A stretch of DNA of 64,000 bases from Acinetobacter sp. UBA3106 (GCA_002365595.1 DFAM01000024.1:18316-82315); one strand, 5' to 3'; shown: positions 36,200 to 44,520, numbered from the stretch's first letter. The notes: a model not told the origin generated them from the sequence alone. Program-made: numbers and translations.

Positions 36200-36242
36200 T
36201 TCTAAAAAACAGAACGTAATGTTTATGTTCTAATTTTTATCA
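36200..36242. promoter_or_regulatory. TTCT-type operator pair before second BMP gene
   Basis: TTCTAAAAAACAGAA (36200-36214) and TTCTAATTTTTATCA (36228-36242), 28 bases apart start to start. They repeat the two sites of the LysR/Rieske spacer, in the opposite order. They end just before the -24 element at 36246. The rest of the 36027-36370 spacer is AT-rich without a gene. Confidence 0.6.
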
Positions 36243-36245
36243 ATT

Positions 36246-36262
36246 TTGGAATAGAACTTGCT
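36246..36262 (+). promoter_or_regulatory. Sigma-54-type promoter before second BMP gene
   Basis: TTGGAATAGAACTTGCT: GG at 36248-36249, ten bases, GC at 36260-36261, intact TTGC. About 110 bases before the ATG; would drive the BMP-ABC-amidohydrolase operon. Confidence 0.62.
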
Positions 36263-36370
36263 AATTAAGAGAAAGTGAACAGAAAAATTAAACTGATGTT
36301 CAAATTTCACATTTCTAATTCATTGTTATTGCTTGAATTAGAAATACACCATTCATAATGGAGCAGTTTT

Positions 36371-37471
36371 ATGCAAAAAAAAGTCAGCTTTAAATCACAG
36401 CTTAAAAAACTTGTACTGGCATTCAGTACAGCCACTGTTTTGGGGACATCTTTTATCAGCTTGGCACATGCGGCTGACAAAGCGGCCTTTGTTTATATTG
36501 GCCCAACCAGTGATCATGGCTGGACTTATTCACATGACCAGGGGCGTATCAAAACAGAAAAAGCCTTGGCCGGAAAATACACAACTTCTTATATTGAAAA
36601 TGTGCCAGAAACTGCAGATGCAGAGCGTGTAATCCGTAATCTGGCGCAGCAGGGTAATAAAGTCATTTTTGCCACTTCGTTTGGTTATATGAACCAGATG
36701 GAAAAGGTGGCTAAACAGTTTCCAAATACCGTCTTTATGCATGCCACTGGCTACAAGCAGGGCAAAAATTTAGGGATTTATGATGTACGTACCTATGAAG
36801 GTGCATACATGCTAGGTGTAGTTGCTGGGCAAACCACTAAAACTAATACTCTGGGTGTCGTGGCATCTTTCCCGATTCCTGAAGTGGTACGTAACATCAA
36901 TGCCTATACCTTGGGCGCGCAGAGTGTCAATCCTAAAGTGAAAACCAAAGTGATTTGGGTCAATTCGTGGTTTAACCCGGGTAAAGAACGTGATGCAGCT
37001 TTGGCACTGATTTCACAGAAAGCTGATGTGCTGATGCAAAACACCGATTCACCCGCCGTTGTCCAAGCTGCACAGCAAAAAGGCGTTTATGCCTTTGGTT
37101 GGGACTCGGACATGAGCAAGTTTGGTCCTAAAGCCCACTTGGCAGCTTCAGTATTGCATTGGGAAAAAATCTATACCCCAGTCTTACAACAAGTTGCGCA
37201 AAAAACCTGGAAGCCAAGTGCAATGTGGTACGGCATTAAACAGGATGCGGTGAGAATTGAAAACTTTGGTCCTGCAGTGCCAGCCAAAGTGAAACAGTCT
37301 GCCTTAAATGCACAAAGTGGGATTCATAAAGGTTCGCTGCATCCATTCCAGGGACCTTTATATAAACAGGATGGCGGTTTGGTCATTGCGAAAGGTAAAG
37401 TTTTGTCTGATGCAGAGCTAGGCAAAATGAATTACTACGTCAAAGGCGTAGAAGGCGCTTTACCTAAATAA
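36371..37471 (+). CDS. BMP-family purine-binding protein (copy 2)
   Basis: A 366-residue BMP/PnrA-type binding protein, signal peptide ending ISLAHA (residue 34). It repeats nearly all motifs of copy 1: KAAFVYIGPTSDHGWTYSHD, VFMHATGYKQG, SFPIPEVVRNINAY, NTDSPAVVQAAQQKG, with most differences at the N-terminus and in the last 70 residues (e.g. KPSAMWYGIKQDAV). It is the first gene of the importer operon that includes the double ATPase and two permeases. An attenuator-like hairpin follows it. The two copies may have different purine preferences. Confidence 0.9.
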   Translation: MQKKVSFKSQLKKLVLAFSTATVLGTSFISLAHAADKAAFVYIGPTSDHGWTYSHDQGRIKTEKALAGKYTTSYIENVPETADAERVIRNLAQQGNKVIFATSFGYMNQMEKVAKQFPNTVFMHATGYKQGKNLGIYDVRTYEGAYMLGVVAGQTTKTNTLGVVASFPIPEVVRNINAYTLGAQSVNPKVKTKVIWVNSWFNPGKERDAALALISQKADVLMQNTDSPAVVQAAQQKGVYAFGWDSDMSKFGPKAHLAASVLHWEKIYTPVLQQVAQKTWKPSAMWYGIKQDAVRIENFGPAVPAKVKQSALNAQSGIHKGSLHPFQGPLYKQDGGLVIAKGKVLSDAELGKMNYYVKGVEGALPK

Positions 37472-37478
37472 AACAGAT

Positions 37479-37515
37479 GGCATGAATGAGCTTTCATTCA
37501 TGCCTTTCTTTTTTC
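37479..37515 (+). terminator. Attenuator-type hairpin after BMP copy 2
   Basis: Perfect 11-bp stem GGCATGAATGA / TCATTCATGCC, loop GCTT, followed by TTTCTTTTTTC. It lies between the binding-protein gene and the ATPase gene and should trim read-through. A longer ATPase frame starting inside it (37486) is unlikely for that reason. Confidence 0.8.
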
Positions 37516-37533
37516 ATTTTTTCGAGCTTGTCT

Positions 37534-39132
37534 ATGAATGACTTATCCGATAATGCGACATATGTTGACGTACAACAGGCTGTAGAACTGACCGTTCCAC
37601 GCCTGGAACTGGTCAATATTGGTAAAAGTTATAATTCGCTAAAAGCCAACGATCAGATTGATCTTAAAGTTCAGGCTGGGCAAATTCATGCCATCTTGGG
37701 TGAAAATGGGGCTGGTAAAAGCACCCTGATGAAAATTATTTATGGGGCGACACAGGCGGATCAGGGCCAGATCATCTGGAATGGCAAAGAGGTGAGCATC
37801 GAAAACCCGGCTGCTGCGCGCAAGCTTGGCATCGGGATGGTGTACCAACATTTTTCACTCTTTGAAACTTTAACCGTTGCGGAAAATATTCTGCTGGGGC
37901 TGGATGAAAAATACGACCTTGCTGAGCTCAGGCAAAAAATTGTCGAAGTTTCAGAACAATATGGCTTGCCGATAGATCCACGCCGTGAAGTCTATTCGCT
38001 GTCCGTCGGTGAGCGGCAACGTGTCGAAATTATCCGCTGTTTATTGCAGCAACCGTCTTTGATTATTTTAGATGAACCGACTTCGGTCTTGACTCCGCAA
38101 GCCGTGAAACAGCTGTTTAAAACCCTGAAATTGCTGGCTTCGCAAGGGGTATCGATTCTCTATATCAGCCATAAACTGCATGAAATTCAAGAGCTGTGCG
38201 ATGAAGCTACCATTTTAAGAAATGGTCGGGTGACGGGTCACGTCAAACCGAGGGAAAAAAGCACCAGTGAATTGGCCCGTCTCATGATTGGACGTGAACT
38301 TCCGACCTATCAGCATTCAGCATTTTCTGGCGAACAAAGCATCTTGCTGCAAGTCAAGCAACTCAATTATGCATCTGATGATCCCTTTGGCGTGTCTTTA
38401 AGCAATATAGATCTGGAATTAAAAGCTGGTGAAATCACTGGTATCGCCGGGATCTCTGGTAATGGTCAGGCAGAATTGCTGGCGTTGCTATCGGGCGAAA
38501 AGCTGACTGATCAGGGCGAAATCCTGTTTGAAGGCAGAAATGTCTCCCGATTGTATGCAGGTGAGCGCCGTGATTTGGGCTTGGGCTTTGTTCCGGAAGA
38601 ACGTTTGGGACGCGGTGCAGTGCCCAATATGAGCTTGTCACAAAATGCTTTCCTCACTGCATTTCGTCAGGGTTTAAGCCGTTTTGGATTGATCAATTTT
38701 GAAAAGACCAAAGCCTTTGCTGCGCATTGCATTGAAAAGTTCAATGTCAAGGCAGCCGGTCCGCAGGCAGAAGCCCGCAGCTTGTCTGGCGGTAACTTGC
38801 AAAAATTTATTGTAGGCCGGGAAATTCTACAGAACCCGAAAGTACTGATTGTTTCGCAGCCGACTTGGGGGGTTGATATTGGGGCATCCATGTTTATCCG
38901 CCAGACCCTGATTGATCTATCACGTCAGGGAGTGGCCATTTTGGTAATTTCCGAAGAATTGGAAGAGCTTTTTGAAATTAGCGATCAGCTCTGTGTGCTG
39001 GCCAGTGGCAAATTATCTGAACCGATTGCCACCCATAACACCAATGCTGAAGAGATCGGTTTACTAATGGCTGGAATTAAAAACAATCCAGTCGCTCAGG
39101 CTGCAACTGAAATACAACCAATTTCAGTTTAG
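37534..39132 (+). CDS. BMP-type ABC importer, double ATP-binding protein
   Basis: A 532-residue RbsA-like ATPase with two ABC domains. Domain 1: GENGAGKST, VYQHFSLF, LSVGERQRVEIIRCL, LIILDEPTSVLTP, ISHKLHE. Domain 2: degenerate Walker A GISGNGQAE, signature LSGGNLQKFIVGRE, VLIVSQPTWGVDIGA. The second domain lacks GK, as is normal in this family (YufO/RbsA types). It powers purine nucleoside/base uptake with the two permeases downstream. I start at MNDLSDN (37534) because the longer frame runs through the attenuator hairpin. Confidence 0.92.
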   Translation: MNDLSDNATYVDVQQAVELTVPRLELVNIGKSYNSLKANDQIDLKVQAGQIHAILGENGAGKSTLMKIIYGATQADQGQIIWNGKEVSIENPAAARKLGIGMVYQHFSLFETLTVAENILLGLDEKYDLAELRQKIVEVSEQYGLPIDPRREVYSLSVGERQRVEIIRCLLQQPSLIILDEPTSVLTPQAVKQLFKTLKLLASQGVSILYISHKLHEIQELCDEATILRNGRVTGHVKPREKSTSELARLMIGRELPTYQHSAFSGEQSILLQVKQLNYASDDPFGVSLSNIDLELKAGEITGIAGISGNGQAELLALLSGEKLTDQGEILFEGRNVSRLYAGERRDLGLGFVPEERLGRGAVPNMSLSQNAFLTAFRQGLSRFGLINFEKTKAFAAHCIEKFNVKAAGPQAEARSLSGGNLQKFIVGREILQNPKVLIVSQPTWGVDIGASMFIRQTLIDLSRQGVAILVISEELEELFEISDQLCVLASGKLSEPIATHNTNAEEIGLLMAGIKNNPVAQAATEIQPISV

Positions 39133-39150
39133 AGAAGAATAGGTGATTTG

Positions 39151-40245
39151 ATGCATTTACTCGAACCTAGAGAACATCCTTCTCAACTTATGAAATGGCT
39201 GTCTCCTTTTATTGCGCTATTGGCCATGCTCTGTGTCGGTAGCCTGCTGTTTTTAATGCTTGGGGTCAATCCGCTTCAGGCTTTGTATATTTTCTTTATT
39301 GAGCCGCTCAGTAGTGCTTATAACCTGAGTGAACTGCTAATTAAAGCCAGTCCATTGATTTTGATTGCCTTAGGTCTGGCGGTCGGTTTTCGCGCGAAAT
39401 TATTCAATATTGGTGCCGAAGGGCAGCTGACCATGGGCGCCATTTTTGGTGGCGGTATTGCGATCCTGTTTTTTGAACAGCTAGGCTGGTGGATTTTACC
39501 ATTGATGATCATTATGGGAGCCATCGGGGGTGCAATTTGGGGGCTGATTCCAGCGCTGTTAAAAACCCATTTTAATGCAGAAGAAACCCTGACCACCTTG
39601 ATGATGAACTATGTGGCCTTTTTTCTGCTGATGTATTTGGTCAATGGGCCATGGCGTGATCCGGACGGCATGAATTTTCCACAATCAGTGATGTTTAGTG
39701 ACAGTGCGGTTTTACCCTATGTAATTGAGGGAACCCGGGTCAATGCCTCTATTTTTCTGACCCTGTTAGCGGTGGCTGTGTTCTGGATATTTATTCGTAA
39801 AAGTGTCAGCGCATATAGATTAGAAGTCAGTGGTCAGGCACCTATGGCGGCCCAATATGCCGGTTTTTCGTCCAGAAAAGCCATCTGGTTCAGTTTGGGC
39901 ATTTCTGGATTAATGGCGGGAATTGCCGGGATTTGTGAAGTCGCAGGTCCGATTGGTCAGCTCAATCCAAATATTTCTCCGGGCTATGGTTATGCCGCAA
40001 TTATTGTGGCCTATTTGGGCCGTTTAAACCCGATTGGCATTGTATTGTCCGGCTTGCTTATGGCGCTGATTTATCTGGGCGGTGAACTGGCACAAATGCA
40101 GTTGCAGCTTCCGGTTGCCATTACCGGTATTTTCCAGGGTTTATTGCTGTTTTTCCTGTTGGCGTCTGATGCGCTAATTGAAAATCGCTACCGTTTCGCC
40201 AAGAAGAAGCAGCCACCCGCTGAAACTGTTCAACCAGCGGCTTAA
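39151..40245 (+). CDS. BMP-type ABC importer, permease 1 (YufP-like)
   Basis: A 364-residue BPD_transp_2 permease with about ten spans. Motifs: LIKASPLILIALGLAVGFRAKLFNIGAEGQLTMGA and the coupling loop QAPMAAQYAGFSSRKAIWFSLGISGLMAGIAGICEVAGPIGQL. It begins at ATG 39151 after AGGTGA; a TTG before it is less likely. Its partner is permease 2. The family imports guanosine or other purine nucleosides in Bacillus and T. pallidum relatives. Confidence 0.92.
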   Translation: MHLLEPREHPSQLMKWLSPFIALLAMLCVGSLLFLMLGVNPLQALYIFFIEPLSSAYNLSELLIKASPLILIALGLAVGFRAKLFNIGAEGQLTMGAIFGGGIAILFFEQLGWWILPLMIIMGAIGGAIWGLIPALLKTHFNAEETLTTLMMNYVAFFLLMYLVNGPWRDPDGMNFPQSVMFSDSAVLPYVIEGTRVNASIFLTLLAVAVFWIFIRKSVSAYRLEVSGQAPMAAQYAGFSSRKAIWFSLGISGLMAGIAGICEVAGPIGQLNPNISPGYGYAAIIVAYLGRLNPIGIVLSGLLMALIYLGGELAQMQLQLPVAITGIFQGLLLFFLLASDALIENRYRFAKKKQPPAETVQPAA

Positions 40246-40272
40246 TGCTGTCAATAAAAAGGATAACCAGAG

Positions 40273-41193
40273 ATGAGTATAGAAATTACCGCCATTCTTG
40301 CCGGTACTGTGGCCGCAGCGACTCCATTGATATTTGCAGGTTTAGGCGAACTTGTTGCAGAACGTACAGGCGTGATTAATTTGGGCGTAGAAGGGATGAT
40401 GCTGGTCGGTGCGATTGCCGGTTTTGCCTTTGCCTCTCAATATGATGCCAGTGTCTTAAGTGCTTTGTTTATGGGAGGACTGGCTGGAAGCTTGATGGCA
40501 CTGATTTTTGCCTTTTTCACTTTATCGATGAGCACGAATCTGTCGGCCTGCGGTCTGGCTTTGACCATTTTCGGTATCGGGATTTCGGCTTTTATCGGGC
40601 AGAATTATGTCAGTACTGCATTGCCGGGATTACAAAATTTAAATATCCCCGGACTGGCTGATATTCCTGTTATTGGTCCAATTTTATTTCAGCAAAACTA
40701 TGTAGTGTATTTATCGATTCTGGCATTTGCTGTGGTGTGGTGGGTATTGGCCAAAACCCGTTTGGGCTTATTGTTAAAAGCCGTAGGCGAGTCGCCAGAA
40801 AGCGCACATGCCATGGGCTACAACGTTTTAGCGATTCGTTATGGCGCGGTGCTTTTTGGCGGGGCCATGGCCGGAATTGGCGGGGCTTTCCTCTCAACCG
40901 TATATACCCCAATGTGGATTGAAAACATGGTAGCCGGACGTGGCTGGATTGCCATTGCTCTAGTCGTTTTTGCCGCATGGAAACCGACTCGCTTAATGCT
41001 GGGTGCCTATTTATTTGGCGGGGTCACCATTTTGCAATTTCATGCTCAAGCACTCGGTCTGAACATCCCAAATGAATTTTTATCGGCATTACCTTATATC
41101 GCAACGATTTTGGTTCTGGTGATCATTTCACGTGATAAAAAACTACTGAAACTGAATTTGCCTGCTTCGCTGGGTAAGACATTTAGCCCTTAA
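40273..41193 (+). CDS. BMP-type ABC importer, permease 2 (YufQ-like)
   Basis: A 306-residue BPD_transp_2 permease with about nine spans: FAGLGELVAERTGVINLGVEGMMLVGAIAGFA near the start, and the coupling loop VGESPESAHAMGYNVLAIRYGAVLFGGAMAGIGGAF. It completes the importer. AGGATAA precedes the ATG; the amidohydrolase gene follows after 26 bases, in the same operon. Confidence 0.92.
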   Translation: MSIEITAILAGTVAAATPLIFAGLGELVAERTGVINLGVEGMMLVGAIAGFAFASQYDASVLSALFMGGLAGSLMALIFAFFTLSMSTNLSACGLALTIFGIGISAFIGQNYVSTALPGLQNLNIPGLADIPVIGPILFQQNYVVYLSILAFAVVWWVLAKTRLGLLLKAVGESPESAHAMGYNVLAIRYGAVLFGGAMAGIGGAFLSTVYTPMWIENMVAGRGWIAIALVVFAAWKPTRLMLGAYLFGGVTILQFHAQALGLNIPNEFLSALPYIATILVLVIISRDKKLLKLNLPASLGKTFSP

Positions 41194-41219
41194 CTGGACA
41201 GAGCAGAGGAAATATAACA

Positions 41220-42587
41220 ATGAAAATCATGACTGCAGATTATGTCCTGACCATGAATTCGACGCTGGATTGTATTCGCCATGGGGCTATTTTAATTGAG
41301 GGTGCATATATCAAGCAGGTGGGTACACTGGAAGAATTAACCCGGCAATACCCAGATGTAGAAGTGAGTCAATATCCGAACAGTTTACTGATGCCAGGTT
41401 TAATCAATACCCACTGCCATTCAGGACTGTTAAGAGGCACCGCCGAAGGTTTACCTGTCTGGGACTGGTTGCAGCAGTTTATCGATCCGATGCACCGGAT
41501 TTTAACGCCTGAAGATGCCAAAATAGCTTCCTATCTTTGCTATGCCGAAGCACTGCTTTCAGGAACCACCACCATCGTGGATATGTGGCGTTATATGGAT
41601 GGCAGTGCCGAAGCAGCAGAGCAACTTGGCATCCGCGCGGTACTGGTGCCTTATGTGGCAGAACATCCTGATCACAACTATTTTGAAACCTTAAATAGCA
41701 ATGAAGCGCTGATTCAAAAATGGCATCAAGGCGCAGCTGGGCGAATTAATGTCTGGGTCGGTCTGGAACATCTGTTTTATGCAGAAGAAAAAGCGTTGGC
41801 CCGTATTCAGAAACTTTGCCAGGATTATCAGACCGGTTTTCACACCCATAGCAATGAAAGCCAGTTCGATGTGGAAGAAAACCTTAGACGTTATGGCATG
41901 CGTCCCATCCAGACGCTCGAACGTTTAGGCATGTTTGATGTTCCTAAATGTCTGTTGGCACACTGTGTCTGGGCCAATTCAGACGAGATCGAAATTCTTA
42001 AGCATTATGATGTGGGCGTTGCGCATAATCCGATCTCCAATATGAAACTGGCTTCAGGTGCGGCACCTATTACCGAAATGCTGCGTCATGGCATTGCGGT
42101 TGGGTTAGGCACGGATGGTGAAAAAGAAAATAACAATCTGGATATGTTTGAGGAAATGAAAACTGCCTCTTTATTGGCCAAATTTTCCAATTTAGATGCC
42201 GCAGCACTCGATTCATGGTCAGTCTGTCAAATGGCAACGCTGACAGGTGCAAAAGCACTGGGCATGCAGCATCAGATTGGATCGCTTGAAGCAGGTAAAC
42301 TGGCCGATATCATTGCCGTTGATATGGCGACGCCAAGAATGACCCCTTTGATCGATCACGGACGCTTAATGAACCTGCATACGAATCTGGTACATGCGGT
42401 ACAAGGCCAAGATGTGCATATGACCATGGTCAATGGGCAAGTGGTGGTGGAAAATCGTAAACTGGTGCATGCAGATATGCAGGCCTTAATCGATCAGGTC
42501 AATCAGGCCGCACCTGCGTTATTCAGACGCCGTGACAAATGGCTGTCAGAGCAGGGAACTGTGGTGAATGAGTTACAGCGCCTATAA
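41220..42587 (+). CDS. Amidohydrolase, SAH-deaminase/ATZ-TRZ type
   Basis: A 455-residue metal-dependent deaminase of the adenosine/SAH/5'-deoxyadenosine-guanine group. Metal ligands His65, His67 (LINTHCHSGL), His in FHTHSNES, His in AHCVW, and Asp in LGTDGEKENNNLD. It differs from the 8-oxoguanine deaminase at 29.4-30.7 kb: the sequence is only distantly similar, with NTHCH in place of NSHHH. As the last gene of the importer operon, it most likely deaminates the purine brought in. The precise substrate is open: guanine, an oxidised or N-substituted purine, or a purine nucleoside. Confidence 0.82.
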   Translation: MKIMTADYVLTMNSTLDCIRHGAILIEGAYIKQVGTLEELTRQYPDVEVSQYPNSLLMPGLINTHCHSGLLRGTAEGLPVWDWLQQFIDPMHRILTPEDAKIASYLCYAEALLSGTTTIVDMWRYMDGSAEAAEQLGIRAVLVPYVAEHPDHNYFETLNSNEALIQKWHQGAAGRINVWVGLEHLFYAEEKALARIQKLCQDYQTGFHTHSNESQFDVEENLRRYGMRPIQTLERLGMFDVPKCLLAHCVWANSDEIEILKHYDVGVAHNPISNMKLASGAAPITEMLRHGIAVGLGTDGEKENNNLDMFEEMKTASLLAKFSNLDAAALDSWSVCQMATLTGAKALGMQHQIGSLEAGKLADIIAVDMATPRMTPLIDHGRLMNLHTNLVHAVQGQDVHMTMVNGQVVVENRKLVHADMQALIDQVNQAAPALFRRRDKWLSEQGTVVNELQRL

Positions 42588-42623
42588 AGGATATAAAAAA
42601 TATAGACCTAACTTTAAACAGGC

Positions 42624-43223
42624 TTATCTATGTTCCAGTATGGATAAAAAAGCTTCGATAAAGTTAGGCAGTCTTTTATGATGAATCTGGCCCACCTTAA
42701 TGACTTCATAAGTCAATCCATCAGCTTGAAGATTTTCACTTTCTATTTTTAACTTTTGCAGGGTTAACTGTAAGCCCTTTAACCATTCCTCAAGTGCTTT
42801 GATGGGAATATCATTTTTAAGATCTCCACCTTGCATGGCGGTTTTAAAATGGCTTAAGGTCGTACTGTCTTTAAAACATGCCTCAATATGATGTTCAGTA
42901 CTTTCAAAAAGATCATGCTTGACCACAAATAAAAATTTTCCAATCGCGGGTTTTAGTGCACTGATATAAATATTTTTATCATTTAGGCTGTATCTTTTAT
43001 TTTTGGCATTTATAAATTCAGAATTCCAGCCTTGCGATTCTAAAAAATGATCCATTTCGATGAACATCAGATCGGTCACTTGTTCTTCAATTCGATCTGC
43101 CAGTTCTTTAAGTTCATGACTGATGACAATTAAATTATTTTCCAATTTGGATCGCTGAGATTTTTCATCATCATGTTGTTTTGATTGGGCTAATACGGCT
43201 TGAAAGCGTTGTTCAGGAGTCAT
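42624..43223 (-). CDS. Hypothetical helical protein
   Basis: About 199 residues, unrecognised, starting at ATG 43223 (MTPEQRFQAVLAQSKQ; a GTG 12 bases upstream is also in frame). The first ~75 residues are strongly helical with a probable coiled coil (SKLENNLIVISHELKELADR, RIEEQVTDLMFIEMDHFLES). The rest is mixed alpha/beta, with no Cys and no membrane span. It is separated from the purine operon by only 36 bases but is convergent with it. Codon use is like its surroundings. No role can be proposed. Confidence 0.6.
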   Translation of the reverse strand: MTPEQRFQAVLAQSKQHDDEKSQRSKLENNLIVISHELKELADRIEEQVTDLMFIEMDHFLESQGWNSEFINAKNKRYSLNDKNIYISALKPAIGKFLFVVKHDLFESTEHHIEACFKDSTTLSHFKTAMQGGDLKNDIPIKALEEWLKGLQLTLQKLKIESENLQADGLTYEVIKVGQIHHKRLPNFIEAFLSILEHR

Positions 43224-43261
43224 GATGGTACTCACTTTAAAATATAAGCCTTAAATTTTAA

Positions 43262-43560
43262 GATGAGGCTGTGCCCAGACAATTTCAAGAAAACATAAGA
43301 AAGTATGCGGTAAAATATTTAGAAATTGAATAGATCACCCAACCAGATTGGCTAATCATGAGGATGAACAGATCAGGATAAATTTCCACAAAGAACAAGA
43401 TTTCAAACTAGAAACCATATTTTCCAAAAATCCAAAAACTGATCAAATGATTTTATGGAAGAGCGTTGATATAAAATATGATATTGAGTGGAAAATGCAT
43501 TTGCATGACTCAGATATTGGTATAAATAAAATAGTTAATAGTAATTATAAGGGGTTATGA
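43262..43560 (+). pseudogene. Decayed coding remnant
   Basis: Two open stretches in different phases without a convincing start. The first (43262-43333) reads DEAVPRQFQENIRKYAVKYL and stops. The second (43348-43560) opens at a TTG and reads QIRINFHKEQDFKLETIF and FSKNPKTDQMILWKS, ending at 43560. The composition is protein-like. It looks like one gene broken by frameshift, in an accessory gap between the purine and aromatic blocks. No family is recognised; chance ORF not excluded. The remaining 43561-43650 shows nothing. Confidence 0.3.
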
Positions 43561-43650
43561 CAAGCTAAAGCAGAACCATGAAAGCTCTGTGGCTTTAGCT
43601 TGTATCTTTATTGGGCTGCCATTATGAAATATTAACCACCATTTTGATCA

Positions 43651-44427
43651 TTAAGATAAAAATGATTGCAGGAGATGATTAAATTGTTCTGGTTGCTCAA
43701 TATTCGAAATATGCGAAGCATTTATTTCAAGCATTTGACTGTTTGGAATGTGCTCAACCATAAATTGACCATCAGCCACTGTGGTCACCGGATCTTGCTG
43801 GCCTGCTATGACCAATACGGGTACAGTAATCTCTTTAAGCAGTTCGCGTAAATCCGCTTTAGCCAAAGCTTCACAACAACTTGCATAACCTTCAGCGCTG
43901 CCGGCTGCCAAGCTATTTTGCAACTTTTCAACTTCTGCTGTATTGCTTTGAATAAATTTATCTGTAAACCAGCGTGATGCTGCAGTCGATGCAATCGGAG
44001 CCAGACCTTGTTCACGTACCAGAGCAGCACGCTCATTCCACGCATGTTCCTGACCAATTTTGGCCGCAGTATTGCAGACGATCACATGGCTAAAACGTTC
44101 AGGTTTGTTAATCGCTAACCATTGACCGGTCAAGCCACCCATAGAAATACCACAGAATGCAGCTTTCTGGATGTTTAAATGATTAAGCAGATTGACCACA
44201 TCTTGCCCAAGTTGCTGCAAGGTATAAGGGCCTTGTGGGGCAGATGATGCACCATGACCACGGGTGTCATAACAAATCACAAAATAATCATCTATGAAGT
44301 GAGTAAATTGTTTTTGCCACATCCCATAGTTGGTTCCAAGTGAATTAGAAAAAATCAAGGCTGGGTTGGCTGCATTACCAAAAGTCTGGTAATTGATCTG
44401 GGCATCGTTGGATGTAAATGTTGGCAT
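43651..44427 (-). CDS. catD: 3-oxoadipate enol-lactonase
   Basis: A 258-residue alpha/beta hydrolase (CatD/PcaD). Catalytic triad in order: nucleophile Ser in FCGISMGG (near residue 95), Asp in AGQQDPVT, His in ASHISNIEQP. It opens beta-ketoadipate enol-lactone to 3-oxoadipate. I use ATG 44427 (MPTFTSNDAQINYQ), preceded by GGGAGGGATTTCA, over the longer frame through the repeat. It ends the ben-cat block on the minus strand and is 93 bases from catF, with a repeat between. Confidence 0.94.
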   Translation of the reverse strand: MPTFTSNDAQINYQTFGNAANPALIFSNSLGTNYGMWQKQFTHFIDDYFVICYDTRGHGASSAPQGPYTLQQLGQDVVNLLNHLNIQKAAFCGISMGGLTGQWLAINKPERFSHVIVCNTAAKIGQEHAWNERAALVREQGLAPIASTAASRWFTDKFIQSNTAEVEKLQNSLAAGSAEGYASCCEALAKADLRELLKEITVPVLVIAGQQDPVTTVADGQFMVEHIPNSQMLEINASHISNIEQPEQFNHLLQSFLS

Positions 44428-44430
44428 TGA

Positions 44431-44512
44431 AATCCCTCCCGACCTCCCTTTCTTGCATTTCATTCAAAGCAGTACTTTGAATCTACATTCAGGGAGGAGG
44501 TTTATCTTTTTA
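44431..44512. repeat. GGGAGG-type repeat between catF and catD
   Basis: CCCTCCC...CCTCCCTTTC at 44434-44452 and AGGGAGGAGG at 44501-44510 form arms of a ~75-base imperfect inverted repeat, around AAAGCAGTACTTT. Same family as 45760-45905 and the urt/ure repeats. Confidence 0.6.
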
Positions 44513-44520
44513 ATAGGTTG

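Noticed and set aside
37486..37533. N-terminal extension of the importer ATPase
   Set aside because: The extra codons lie in the attenuator hairpin and give no family-like sequence.
41220..42587. Calling this amidohydrolase a second 8-oxoguanine deaminase
   Set aside because: The metal site is NTHCH and the flanking motifs differ from the 29.4-30.7 kb enzyme; only the broad family is safe.
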